From positions 186,001 through 250,000 of the forward strand of contig JAXGQR010000003.1 of assembly GCA_040766325.1 (NCBI GenBank): 64,000 nucleotides of DNA, written 5' to 3'. Numbering within the stretch: the stretch's first letter is position 1; every line of letters begins with the position of its first letter. This document shows, in pieces, positions 26,817 to 35,952 of this stretch. A model generated the notes under the pieces. The model was not told the origin of the DNA, did not search any database, and was given only the letters and a program-made list of their open reading frames with translations. A program made the translations under genes and the position numbers. This DNA comes from Dehalobacterium sp040766325 (GTDB lineage Bacteria > Bacillota > Dehalobacteriia > Dehalobacteriales > Dehalobacteriaceae).

Positions 26817-27575
26817 TTATACCGATGTATATCCCCCGTCTACTTTTATGTTCTGTCCTGTGATGTAGGAAGCCTCATCGCTGGCCAAGAAAACTGCGGC
26901 AGGATTCAATTCTCCTTCATGACCATAACGCCCAAGAGGAACTGTGGCTTTCATGAACTCTGTAAAGGATTCAGTATTTAACGTATCGGCAGTTAATTCT
27001 GTTTCAAAATACCCAGGGCTGATTGTATTACATGTTACGTTATACTTAGCTAATTCGGCAGCAACGGCTCTAGTAAAGTTAACAACGCCGCCTTTTGAAG
27101 AGTGATATGCAACTGTATCCATAGCGGTATTTCCAACCTGCCCATAAATAGAAGCAATATTAATAATTCTGCCATATCTCTTTTCAACCATATATTTTGC
27201 AAATGCTCTTGTAACCTTAAAAACGCTTGTCAAGTCTGCCTGCATGGTAAAATTCCAATCTTCATCAGTCATTTCCAGCACACCGGCATTTTTGGATGCA
27301 CCGGCATTATTGACTAAAATATCAACTTTTCCGTATAATTCGACTGCTTCTTCTGCGGCTTTGTTCACTGCATCTGTATCGGTTACATCACATTGGATAG
27401 GTAAACATCTAACACCAAAGATTCTGATTTCCTCAGCTACTTTCTCCAACTTTTCAATTCTCCGGGCTAAGATGACCAAGTCTGCTCCCTGTTTTGCAAA
27501 ACCAATTGCCATTTGACGTCCTAACCCCGACGAAGCTCCTGTAACTACTGCGACGCGACCATGTAAATCAAACAT
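26817..27575 (-). CDS. Short-chain dehydrogenase/reductase
   Basis: The 252-residue SDR protein has the cofactor motif TGASSGLGRQ near residue 13, NNAGASKNAG near residue 90, catalytic Ser in NIASIYGQVG and YHSSK near residue 155, and the C-terminal GQNIKVDGGYTSV. It resembles FabG and gluconate 5-dehydrogenase-like enzymes, which reduce a ketone or oxidise an alcohol with NAD(P). No fatty-acid or sugar-acid genes lie nearby, so the substrate is unknown. It is a single gene with its own terminator. Confidence 0.88.
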   Translation of the reverse strand: MFDLHGRVAVVTGASSGLGRQMAIGFAKQGADLVILARRIEKLEKVAEEIRIFGVRCLPIQCDVTDTDAVNKAAEEAVELYGKVDILVNNAGASKNAGVLEMTDEDWNFTMQADLTSVFKVTRAFAKYMVEKRYGRIINIASIYGQVGNTAMDTVAYHSSKGGVVNFTRAVAAELAKYNVTCNTISPGYFETELTADTLNTESFTEFMKATVPLGRYGHEGELNPAAVFLASDEASYITGQNIKVDGGYTSV

Positions 27576-27711
27576 AAAAGAGACCTCCTTAATCGTGATG
27601 TTTTTTGAGAATATTAGGCATCGAGTCTATCAAATTTCTCATTCCTTGTCAAAAAAGAAAGGGGAAGCAAAGGAACCGTCCCCTCGCTCCCCCCTTGCTC
27701 TCCCCGGTTTT

Positions 27712-29136
27712 TTACGGCCTGCAAATCCCGCATGAACTATAGCCTGCATCAAGTGCATCATGGGTGGATTGCAACAATACTTTATTTTTCTCGTTCATCG
27801 TTCCAACACTGGTACAATTAGAGTAGTGGAACACCTTAGTATTTTTATTGCCAATAAAGTTGGCTTCTATATCTTTTTCTGTCGCCGAATTCTTGGCGTT
27901 AAGCGCCTTTTCCAGAGCTTCGTTGTTTTTATCGGAAAAAATCCCCAAATTATTGCCATCCGTGGTTACCGTAAGATTGCCATGCACTGCCGTAGTGTAC
28001 ACCTTCGCACCCAATAACTGCCATCGGTTAACCACGATCTCGTCCGGATGACCGTAACTGTTATCTACTCCCACCTCAATAATTGCCAGAACCGGCGAAA
28101 CTGCTTTAGCGAAGGCCGGAGTGGAGGATGTGGTGGACCCATGGTGCCCTACCTTCACCACATCACTCTTTAGACTTTCCTGATCATAGGCAAGTGCCGC
28201 ATGTTCTGTGGCTTTTTCGGCATCACCGGTAAATAAAAAACTCTTATCGCCATAAGCTACCTTCATAATCGGACAGTTATCATTATCACTATCTGTGTCG
28301 ATGACCGCCGGCGCCAGCACTTTAATTTCCACCTCCGGGTCAATGTCAAGAATATCCCCTTGCAGTAGCTGATTGACAACTAATCCTTTCTGATGAGCTT
28401 CTCGCATCAAGGCGTCATATAATCTAGTATCATCGGTGCCGTTCAAATAAACCGTGCCCACTTCATAGTTTTTGATGATCCCCGGTAGTGATCCGATATG
28501 GTCATCATCTGTATGAGTACCAATGACGACATCTAATTTCTTGATTTTTTCCGCAGCTAAAACAGCGGCAACTCGGGCATACATTCCGCCCTTTCCACCA
28601 TCAATCAAGATAGTTTTTCCGTTAGGAAGTTGAATAAGCTCACAATCTCCTTGTCCCACATCAATAAAATGCACCTTGAGTGTCGGTTGGTTTTGAGCAC
28701 GATCGGACGTGATGGTGATAGTCTTATTTGTTCCATCCCAGGCAACTTCATCACCCAGTGCTTCACCAACAAACCGTAGGGGTATATATGTAGATCCATC
28801 AATGATCTGTCCGGGAGTTACCAAATTAACCTGCTTTTCATTGACGAAAGCCGCAGTTTGATTGATGGTTAATTTTACGACCACAGCATCTCTTGTTCCC
28901 ACAACCGTTTTAGACTGATTATCCCAGTCCACCTGAGCCCCCAAAGCTTCAAAAAACGGCCGCATCGGTACTAGAGTCCTGTCATTATTAATTATCGGTG
29001 ACGGAGAAAAACTCTGCTGTTGTTCATCAATGATGACCGTAATATCTTGATTTTGAGCCGCCGGAGCACCAACAATACTAAGGCTAAAAAGAACCATTCC
29101 CAGAAATATTAGTATCAACTTTTTCTTGAATTTCAT
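27712..29136 (-). CDS. Secreted metallo-beta-lactamase-fold hydrolase with copper-amine-oxidase-like N-domain
   Basis: The 474-residue protein has a signal peptide (basic start, hydrophobic core, APAAQNQ). It continues with a copper-amine-oxidase N-terminal-like domain of two similar parts (LVPMRPFFEALGAQVDWDN, YIPLRFVGEALGDEVAWDG), then a ComEC/Rec2-like metallo-beta-lactamase domain with THTDDDHIGSLPG near residue 205 and GHHGSTTSS near residue 330. A C-terminal module has HYSNCTSV and SCGICRP. It probably acts outside the membrane as a phosphodiesterase or nuclease-like hydrolase; this is inferred from the fold only. It stands alone. Confidence 0.85.
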   Translation of the reverse strand: MKFKKKLILIFLGMVLFSLSIVGAPAAQNQDITVIIDEQQQSFSPSPIINNDRTLVPMRPFFEALGAQVDWDNQSKTVVGTRDAVVVKLTINQTAAFVNEKQVNLVTPGQIIDGSTYIPLRFVGEALGDEVAWDGTNKTITITSDRAQNQPTLKVHFIDVGQGDCELIQLPNGKTILIDGGKGGMYARVAAVLAAEKIKKLDVVIGTHTDDDHIGSLPGIIKNYEVGTVYLNGTDDTRLYDALMREAHQKGLVVNQLLQGDILDIDPEVEIKVLAPAVIDTDSDNDNCPIMKVAYGDKSFLFTGDAEKATEHAALAYDQESLKSDVVKVGHHGSTTSSTPAFAKAVSPVLAIIEVGVDNSYGHPDEIVVNRWQLLGAKVYTTAVHGNLTVTTDGNNLGIFSDKNNEALEKALNAKNSATEKDIEANFIGNKNTKVFHYSNCTSVGTMNEKNKVLLQSTHDALDAGYSSCGICRP

Positions 29137-29416
29137 TATTTTGCACCCCTGATAAAAATTTAATTAAATGCACCGGATTATCACTTTTTACTTATATGGG
29201 ATTATTATATCAGAATCTCTGTTTTATGTCTCTTTATGAGTCGAGTCGAGTCGTTCTCAACTTTCCTCCCTCGTTTCCCCTAACCATTAATTCAACTTAA
29301 ACATATTTATAAATTTTGTCACCTGAATCATGAAACTCCCTGTACATAATATTTCATGTTTTAAACAAACTACTTCTATAAAATACTATTTGCAAACGAA
29401 GGAGAAGCCTTTACTG

Positions 29417-31441
29417 ATGGACAATAAGAAACACGAACAGCTGAACACTTTTAGAACTGATGATAGGGGACAGGCACTAACAACGAACCAAGGATTAAAA
29501 ATGGCTCAAGATGAATTTTCTCTAAAAGCTGGAGAGCGTGGTCCTACATTAATGGAGGATTTTCATTTTAGAGAAAAAATCACACATTTTGATCACGAAC
29601 GAATTCCCGAACGGGTCGTTCATGCCCGTGGCTTTGGCGCCCATGGGGAGTTCCAATTATATCAACCTCTGAATGAATTCACCAAAGCAAAATTCTTGCA
29701 GGATCCGGCTGTGAAAACACCGGTTTTCGTACGCTTTTCAACAGTAATCGGTTCTCGGGGTTCGGCAGATACTGTTAGAGACGTGCGAGGTTTTGCGACC
29801 AAGTTTTATACCGAGGAAGGCGTTTACGATCTGGTGAGCAATAATATGGGTGTGTTCTTTATTCAGGACGCGATCAAGTTTCCTGATATCATTCATGCTA
29901 ATAAACCTGAGCCTCATAATGAGATTCCTCAGGCTACAGCAGCCCATGATACTTTTTGGGATTTTGTCATCAATAATCAAGAAACGGCCCATCAAGTTAT
30001 GTGGATCATGTCTGACAGAGGAATCCCGCGCAGCTTTCGCATGATGGAGGGTTTTAGCATTAATACCTTCCGCTTGATTAATAATGGAGGCACCGCTCAT
30101 TTTGTCAGATTCCACTGGAAACCGATGCTTGGGGTCCATTCCCTGGTGTGGGACGAAGCTCAAAAAATATCTGGTAAAGATCCTGATTTTCATCGCCGCG
30201 ACTTATTTGACGCCATTGAAAGTGGTAATTATCCTGAATGGGAACTTGGTGTGCAACTAATAAAAGAGGAAGAGGAATTTAGTTTCGACTTTGATATCTT
30301 GGATCCCACCAAGGTGTGGCCGGAAGAAGAAATTCCTGTAAAAATAATTGGTAAAATGACCTTAAATCGCAATGTTGATAACTTCTTTGCTGAAACGGAA
30401 CAGGTCGCTTTCCATCCCGGTCATTTAGTGCCCGGTATTGATTTTTCCAATGATCCCCTCTTACAAGGAAGATTATTTTCTTATATCGATACTCAGCTAA
30501 TTCGCTTAGGCGGCCCTAATTTCCATGAAATACCTATTAATAAACCTATCATCCCTGTGCATAATAATCAGCGTGACGGCTATCACAGACAAACAATCAA
30601 TCTAGGAAAAGTATCCTACCATAGAAATTCCCTGGCAAATGATACCCCAAGTCCTGTTGCTCCGATAGAAGGTGGATATGAACATTATCAAGAAAAGATT
30701 GCGGGGAAAAAGGTACGGGCCCGAAGCGACAGTTTTAAAGATAACTTTTCTCAGGCGATAATGTTCTGGAACAGCATGAGTGGTGTCGAGAAGGAACACA
30801 TCATCGGCGCTTTCAGCTTCGAGGTGGGCAAGGTTAAGGATAAAAACGTTAAACAACAGGTTGTGGAAATGTTTTCAAATGTCAGTGTGGAGCTGGCCAC
30901 AAAGATTGCAGCAAATATTGGCGTAAATCCACCGCAAAATCAAACAGAACCGACTGCCGTAAAATTATCCCCGGCTCTTAGCCAGGAAAACACCATCAAA
31001 AAAATGGACACACTGAAGATCGCAGTTGTATTAGCAGAAGGATTTCAGGGAAGTATCATTGAAACCATTGATTTTCTGAGGTCAAAGAAACTTGATATGG
31101 AAATCATCAGCGAACATCTTGGCATGGTCAAAGCAAACGATAATCGGGAACTGGACGTGCAGCATACCTTTTTGACTGCATCCTCCGTCCTATTTGATGC
31201 TGTACTTGCTGTTGGCGGCAGCAACTTACCTGCAAAATTTGATCATGACGCCACTTGTTTTATCAAAGAGGCTTTTATGCACTTTAAACCCATCGGGGCA
31301 ATGTATGAGGGTGAAAAATGGCTGGAGAATAACATGATTAGCAGCATCGGAGTTGTCGCAAATAGTAATAACGACCGGTTTATCGATCAATTTATCAATG
31401 CTGTTGCCGCTCATCGTCATTGGGATCGCATGATTTATTAA
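29417..31441 (+). CDS. katE: Large-subunit catalase with C-terminal DJ-1/PfpI-like domain
   Basis: This is a clade II haem catalase. Visible residues are the distal His in RVVHARGFGAHGEF, the Asn in LVSNNMGVFFIQDA, and the haem Tyr motif RLFSYIDTQLIRLGG. After about residue 510 a class-I-amidotransferase/DJ-1-like domain follows (KIAVVLAEGFQGSIIETID), as in E. coli HPII. I start it at the ATG at 29417 (MDNKKHEQ), preceded by AAGGAG, giving about 674 residues; an upstream ATG at 29330 adds 29 poorly conserved residues. It removes hydrogen peroxide and neighbours the rubrerythrin gene. Confidence 0.93.
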   Translation: MDNKKHEQLNTFRTDDRGQALTTNQGLKMAQDEFSLKAGERGPTLMEDFHFREKITHFDHERIPERVVHARGFGAHGEFQLYQPLNEFTKAKFLQDPAVKTPVFVRFSTVIGSRGSADTVRDVRGFATKFYTEEGVYDLVSNNMGVFFIQDAIKFPDIIHANKPEPHNEIPQATAAHDTFWDFVINNQETAHQVMWIMSDRGIPRSFRMMEGFSINTFRLINNGGTAHFVRFHWKPMLGVHSLVWDEAQKISGKDPDFHRRDLFDAIESGNYPEWELGVQLIKEEEEFSFDFDILDPTKVWPEEEIPVKIIGKMTLNRNVDNFFAETEQVAFHPGHLVPGIDFSNDPLLQGRLFSYIDTQLIRLGGPNFHEIPINKPIIPVHNNQRDGYHRQTINLGKVSYHRNSLANDTPSPVAPIEGGYEHYQEKIAGKKVRARSDSFKDNFSQAIMFWNSMSGVEKEHIIGAFSFEVGKVKDKNVKQQVVEMFSNVSVELATKIAANIGVNPPQNQTEPTAVKLSPALSQENTIKKMDTLKIAVVLAEGFQGSIIETIDFLRSKKLDMEIISEHLGMVKANDNRELDVQHTFLTASSVLFDAVLAVGGSNLPAKFDHDATCFIKEAFMHFKPIGAMYEGEKWLENNMISSIGVVANSNNDRFIDQFINAVAAHRHWDRMIY

Positions 31442-31474
31442 CCTTACATATTAAAATTTAGATTTGGGGATTAA

Positions 31475-31503
31475 AATAGGCTGCAGCTTATGCGCAGCCT
31501 ATT
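31475..31503. terminator. Bidirectional terminator between catalase and rubrerythrin
   Basis: A 10-bp perfect stem AATAGGCTGC/GCAGCCTATT has T-rich sequence on both sides: TCTTTAACTT on plus and TTTAATCC on minus. It serves the convergent catalase and rubrerythrin genes. Confidence 0.85.
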
Positions 31504-31550
31504 TCTTTAACTTCATCGTATTAATCCAATTCGGAGAAAATTATCTTATC

Positions 31551-32213
31551 TTAATAGTTTTCTGCTCTCACTTCAAAATAGGACTGGGCATAATTACATA
31601 CGGGGCATACTTCCGGAGCTTTTTTGCCCATGATCAAATGACCGCAGATCCGGCATTCCCACATGGTTTCTTCGCCTTTTTCAAATACCTGCTGCATCTC
31701 CATGTTATTTAATAAAGCGCGATAACGCTCTTCATGTGCTTTTTCGATTGCTGCAACCTTGCGGAATTTTTCTGCCAAATCTTTAAATCCTTCTGCTTCG
31801 GCATCTTGAGCAAAACGATCATACATATCGGTCCATTCATAGTTTTCGCCTTCAGCCGCGTGTAAAAGATTTTCCGCCGTCTTACCTAAATTGCCTAGTT
31901 CTTCAAACCATATACGGGCATGTTCCTGCTCATTTCTTGCTGTTTTTAAAAAGATTTCCGCCATCTGATCAAAGCCTTCTACCTGAGCAATATGGGCAAA
32001 ATAAGTATACTTATTGCGCGCTTGACTTTCACCGGCAAAGGCTTCCATAAGGTTTTTTTCGGTCTTTGTTCCTACATACTTATTAACCGATTCAGCTTTC
32101 TCTTCTACTAACACAAATACTGATGCCGGCTGTCGGCATTTAGGACATTTAAAGTCATCTGCCACTTCACCTTCATGAATATAACCACATACTGAACAAC
32201 GATATTTAATCAT
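31551..32213 (-). CDS. Rubrerythrin with rubredoxin domains at both ends
   Basis: The 220-residue peroxide reductase has an N-terminal rubredoxin domain (CSVCGY, CPKC; residues 6-26). The middle is a four-helix di-iron domain (EAFAGESQARNKY near 55, ARNEQEHARIWFEE near 93, and a later IEKAHEERYR). A second rubredoxin-type site ends the protein (CRICGH, CPVCNY, near 187-205). Classical rubrerythrin has only the C-terminal and reverse rubrerythrin only the N-terminal rubredoxin. It reduces hydrogen peroxide using NAD(P)H-derived electrons. A PerR-like operator lies upstream. Confidence 0.92.
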   Translation of the reverse strand: MIKYRCSVCGYIHEGEVADDFKCPKCRQPASVFVLVEEKAESVNKYVGTKTEKNLMEAFAGESQARNKYTYFAHIAQVEGFDQMAEIFLKTARNEQEHARIWFEELGNLGKTAENLLHAAEGENYEWTDMYDRFAQDAEAEGFKDLAEKFRKVAAIEKAHEERYRALLNNMEMQQVFEKGEETMWECRICGHLIMGKKAPEVCPVCNYAQSYFEVRAENY

Positions 32214-32395
32214 TTTTTTCCTCCTGTGTTTTATATTATTTTCTTTTAAGAATTTACAATTCTTTTATCATCTATGGGATAATTCTCAGCCCGTTTACCG
32301 TCAAACCGCGTCTTGAATAAATCTTGTCCGTTATTATTTGGGGAAGGGAAATTTCATAAAGTCTTCGGTAATTCATTATTGAAGTATTTCAATAG

Positions 32396-32442
32396 TGTAA
32401 TGATTACATTTTATATTATATACCTTTATCCCTAAAAAGCAA
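32396..32442 (-). promoter_or_regulatory. Rubrerythrin promoter with PerR/Fur-type operator
   Basis: On the minus strand TTGCTT (32442-32437) and TATAAT (32420-32415), spaced by 16 bases, form a promoter about 190 bases before the rubrerythrin start. The perfect 13-base palindrome TGTAATGATTACA (32396-32408) covers the expected transcription start. It contains the TAATNATTA core shared by PerR, Fur and Zur boxes. Repression by the PerR-like protein at 17.4 kb is likely. The -35 box also overlaps a weak five-base-pair hairpin and T-run that may end the upstream ykvI-like gene. Confidence 0.6.
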
Positions 32443-32466
32443 TAGGCATTGCACCCACAAGATTCA

Positions 32467-33575
32467 CTAATTCTTTGCATTATCAGAAACAGTGTTCCAA
32501 ATCGGGAGTTCACATCTTATTCCTCTATATAGTAAACAACCGAGATAAGGTAATCCGATATATCCTACAAGGGGATAAAATACACTTATAAGCTCGCTGA
32601 AAGGAAACATGCCTAAAAGAAAAATGAAGATAGCCACAAAACCCGCAAAAAAACGATTTCCTCTTTTCCCGCCCCATATAAAACGGCTGCATACAGTCCA
32701 CATCATTGCCGAACAAGAAGAAAACATACCTAATATCAACACAATAGAAAAAATAGCACCAAGAATACTAGAAATCTTTTCAGCTAAATGCAGCATGGGA
32801 ATTTCCAACACAGCTGTATTTTTTCCATTCAATAAGATCGCTGTACTCACAATTCCAATGCACAAAATCAAGGCAACGGCAGCCAGTAATGCTCCATACT
32901 TTGCATCTTTTCGATTAACCGCCGATATACCAAGTGCGGTGAAATATGTACTACCACTCAGAAAACATAAGGATAAATATAAAAGAGAACTAAGCATCCA
33001 ATGGGGTGATGATTGTTTTGCACTTAATACTGCTCCATAGTACGCAACTTCCACAAAATTATCAAAGTCACGATAGATAGTAATCGTGCCCACCAACAGA
33101 GAAAAAAGATAATCATAGGTCCAATTGAGGAAACAATTTTAATCAATCGCTCAAATCCAATCAGATAAGCGCATAAGACCGCGCCTGCCATAAACGCCGA
33201 ACCGATATAATGGTTGATGCGATAATACTCGTTAAGTGTCGCACCGGCACCTGAGATTAATACCGGCATAATCAAAACCAATATCACCGGAATCAGCCAT
33301 GAATAAAATGTACCCAGCCGTTCACCACAAAAATATTTAAATTGATTAAATGCTTCTTCCGATTTGTGTTCAAATCCTCTAACTAACAAAAGCGGCCCCA
33401 AAAACAAAAACCCGATTAAATTAAGCAAAATAACACCATAACTCAAGTATCCATAGCTGGCAAAAAACTGCAGCACTTCTTGACCTGTTGAAAAGCCGGA
33501 GCCAATGATCCAGGCAATAAAAGCACCAGCAAATTTCACAATCGCCTTTTTATTACATTTATTTTTGCTCTCCAC
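32467..33575 (-). pseudogene. YkvI-like membrane transporter, one-base frameshift
   Basis: Two overlapping frames make one YkvI-like (COG3949) integral membrane protein of about 365 residues. The first part (33575 to about 33100) begins with VKFAGAFIAWIIGSGFSTGQ and breaks after SSIGPMIIFF. The second part continues with SLLVGTITIYRDFDNFVEV to 32467. The break is at the six-base A-run on plus (33102-33107); one extra base would restore the frame. Family members resemble amino-acid/sodium symporters; the substrate is unknown. It is either an inactivated gene or a sequencing error. Confidence 0.8.
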
Positions 33576-33593
33576 ACCATACCCTCAATTCAC

Positions 33594-33690
33594 TCATAAT
33601 AATTGTGACACACTTCGTTCTGTTTTACCTGATTTCAAAACTTTCTTAACCAACTCAGATACCTCAAGGAGAGGGAAGCAACCTGCACCC
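33594..33690 (-). pseudogene. sucD: Ghost of a second sucD 3' end
   Basis: The minus strand encodes LLEVSELVKKVLKSG, matching the end of the intact SucD (FEVPELVKKVLK) at 39.1 kb. The DNA also aligns over about 70 bases. No start or upstream part exists. It joins directly to an idh-like fragment, so it is a remnant of a deleted second copy. Confidence 0.65.
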
Positions 33691-33700
33691 CCCATCATTT

Positions 33701-33800
33701 GAAGCCTTCATTTTGTATTCTTCAACCCTTTGAGCATTAGAGGTTATTGCGGCTCATTCCACTGCCACTCCGTATTTTTTAGCAGCAAGAGCAGAATCTT
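33701..33800 (-). pseudogene. icd: Ghost fragment of isocitrate dehydrogenase
   Basis: Read on the minus strand, the frame gives AAKKYGVAVE, a stop, then AAITSNAQRVEEYKMK. It aligns with TKKYGVAVKCATITPNAQRV in the main idh gene at 44.9 kb, and the DNA is alike over roughly 80 bases. A TGA stands where the main gene has a Cys codon. It is a decayed internal piece of a second idh gene, fused to a sucD tail. Sequence on both sides to 34072 shows no gene. Confidence 0.65.
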
Positions 33801-34072
33801 ATCCTCCATAATTCGCACACCAGATTCCATAATCCTGCTTATTGCATTTTATTTTTCAACTCCTGTCTCCGTCATGCCTTTAACTATTTTACGTTAATGA
33901 AGTTCGGATCAATCATTTACAAGTTGATGCTCGATTATTAACGAAATCAGCGTGAATATTATTTGTTCATGAATAATTCAGGATCGCTTATTGAAAACAT
34001 AGTTTACACCATGCTTCTGATACAGGCAAAAGCCATAGTTGTCCTTATCCTTCCTAACCTAACAATAAAAAT

Positions 34073-34107
34073 ACCGGGAATCCAGCTGATAATCCTGGCT
34101 TCCCGGT
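34073..34107 (-). terminator. Terminator after dctM
   Basis: The stem ACCGGGAA/TTCCCGGT with inner CCAG/CTGG pairing is followed on the minus strand by ATTTTTATTG, 50 bases past the dctM stop. Confidence 0.85.
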
Positions 34108-34157
34108 TTGCACTTCCATACTCTATAATCAAAAATAATATACGTATCGTTTCTTGA

Positions 34158-35443
34158 TCAATTACCCATGGTATTTGGTAAGAATAAAGCAATTTGCGGA
34201 ATTAAGACCACCAGCAAAATCGCAACCAACATCGCCAGCATAAAGGGTATTACTCCTCTTAGAACTTCTTCTAAGGTGGCATTGTTGGTACCGGCGACAA
34301 CAAAGAGGTTTAAACCCACCGGCGGTGTGATCATGGCCATTTCTATCATCATCACCATAAAAACGGCGAAATGAGTGATGTCGATCCCCAAAACCTTGAT
34401 TACCGGCAACAGCACAGGTAAGGTAATTAGAACAATAGCAACGGCTTCCAAAAACGTACCCAGAACAATAAACAGAAAAAAGCAAAACACCCAAAAAGCA
34501 GCCGTGGAAATATCTTGGCTCACTACCCAGTTAACCACTTGCTGAGGAATTTGCTCACTTGCCAAAAAGAGAGCAAAGGTCATGGCATTGGCTATGATCA
34601 AGAAAATCATCGACGTAGTGGCAATTGAATCACTCACCATGGTACGGAAGTTTTTAAAATTAAGCTCTTTGTAGACAAACTTACCGGCAATAATGGCATA
34701 GGCTACAGAAAGAAAGGAAACTTCTGTCGGGGTAGCTACACCGCTGTAGATCGCTGTTATAATCAAAACAGGAAGCAGCATCGCCGGAATGGCATGGATC
34801 GTGGCGTTTTTCTTTTCCTCCCAGTTTGATCGCTCTTCCCCGCCATAATTCTTTTTAACGGCATAGATCACGGCAACACGAGAATAAATACCAAGCTCAG
34901 TAACAGCCCGGGAATAATCCCGGCCGTAAACAACCTGGCAATGGACTGCTCGGCTGTGGTGCCAATTAAGACAAAAGTAATGCTGAGGGGAATCAAAATT
35001 CCGATGGTGCCCCCTGCAGCCACTGCGCCCATAGAATAGTTTTTATCATAACCGCTTGCTACCATTGCCGGAATCATAATTCCTCCTACAGCAGCTGCCG
35101 TGGCAGGGCTGGATCCGGAAATTGCGGCAAAAACCGTACAAGCCAAAATCGCGATGATGGACAATCCACCCCGGATATGACCAAGCCATGCCCTCATGAA
35201 TCTAATTAAGGCGCCGGAGATGCCTCCCTGCCCCATGATAATTCCGGCAAAGACGAATCCCGGTATGGCCATTAATGTGGTATGATCCATCCCAGTAAAC
35301 ATGCGTTGGGCAATCATAAACATATTAAAATCACCAATCAGGTATAAGCTGATAATGCTGGCAATCCCTAAACTAATGCCAATAGGCACATGTAAAAGAA
35401 ACAGCACAATAAAGATGGTGAATAAAATAATTGTCGTATTCAT
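34158..35443 (-). pseudogene. dctM: TRAP transporter large permease DctM, one-base frameshift
   Basis: DctM is the 12-helix ion-coupled permease of TRAP transporters. Here it is split into 191 residues (35443-34868, starting NTTIILFTIFIVLFLLHVPI) and 237 residues (34871-34158, from VIYAVKKNYGGEE). Together they give the normal 428 residues. The frames meet at a four-base overlap, and one base is missing near 34875 (GTGTTGCCGTG where GTGTTTGCCGTG would restore reading). Motifs such as GSSPATAAAVGGIMIPAM and ITPPVGLNLFVVAG are intact. A genuine two-protein split is unlikely for this family. Confidence 0.85.
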
Positions 35444-35940
35444 TAATGATGGTCACCTCCTCTGGGAACTTCCCCTGTTTTAATGATATTGACCAACTCT
35501 TCCAAAAATCTTATGCCTAACAAAATAGAACCGATAGGCATAATCAGATAAACCAGCCATAATTCAACTTGGGAATTTGTGGAGATTTGACCATTATTAT
35601 AATAGTGTAACCATAAAAAGTAAGATGCTGCGGTAAGAAAAGCACTGAACAACAAGCTGCAAATTTTTTCAAAAATACTAATCACGTACTGGAATCTTTT
35701 AGGTAGAAAATCATACAGTATGCCTACAGAAAGATGCTTACCTTTTTTCTCTGCCATGGACCAGCCCAATAGAATGCCCCATACCAAAAGGTAGGTGGAA
35801 ACTTCGTCAACCCAAAAAAGCGGCTTATGAAACAGATAACGGACAATAACCCCATATACTACCAATGCACAGCCAGCCAGGAAAAATCCTCCTGCCAAAA
35901 TTTCTTCAATTATGTCACGTATTTCACGCCATTTACTCAT
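35443..35940 (-). CDS. dctQ: TRAP transporter small permease DctQ
   Basis: The 165-residue protein has four membrane segments and the DctQ motif VYGVIVRYLFHKPLFWVDEV near residue 28, followed by LLVWGILLGWSMAEKKGKH. It partners DctM in the membrane. Its stop overlaps the first base of dctM, and it begins 12 bases after dctP, so the three form one dctPQM operon. Confidence 0.9.
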   Translation of the reverse strand: MSKWREIRDIIEEILAGGFFLAGCALVVYGVIVRYLFHKPLFWVDEVSTYLLVWGILLGWSMAEKKGKHLSVGILYDFLPKRFQYVISIFEKICSLLFSAFLTAASYFLWLHYYNNGQISTNSQVELWLVYLIMPIGSILLGIRFLEELVNIIKTGEVPRGGDHH

Positions 35941-35952
35941 CAGGTCGCCTCC

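Noticed and set aside
29236..29254. Triple GAGTC repeat upstream of catalase
   Set aside because: Only three short copies and no known binding motif; too little to call a regulatory site.
33701..33800. The in-frame TGA in the idh ghost as a third selenocysteine codon
   Set aside because: The fragment has no start, no full domain and no SECIS-like hairpin, and the homologous codon is not a functional Sec site. It is decay.
33755..33830. A short frame ending NTEWQWNEPQ
   Set aside because: It overlaps the idh-like ghost in another frame and has no ribosome site or known similarity.
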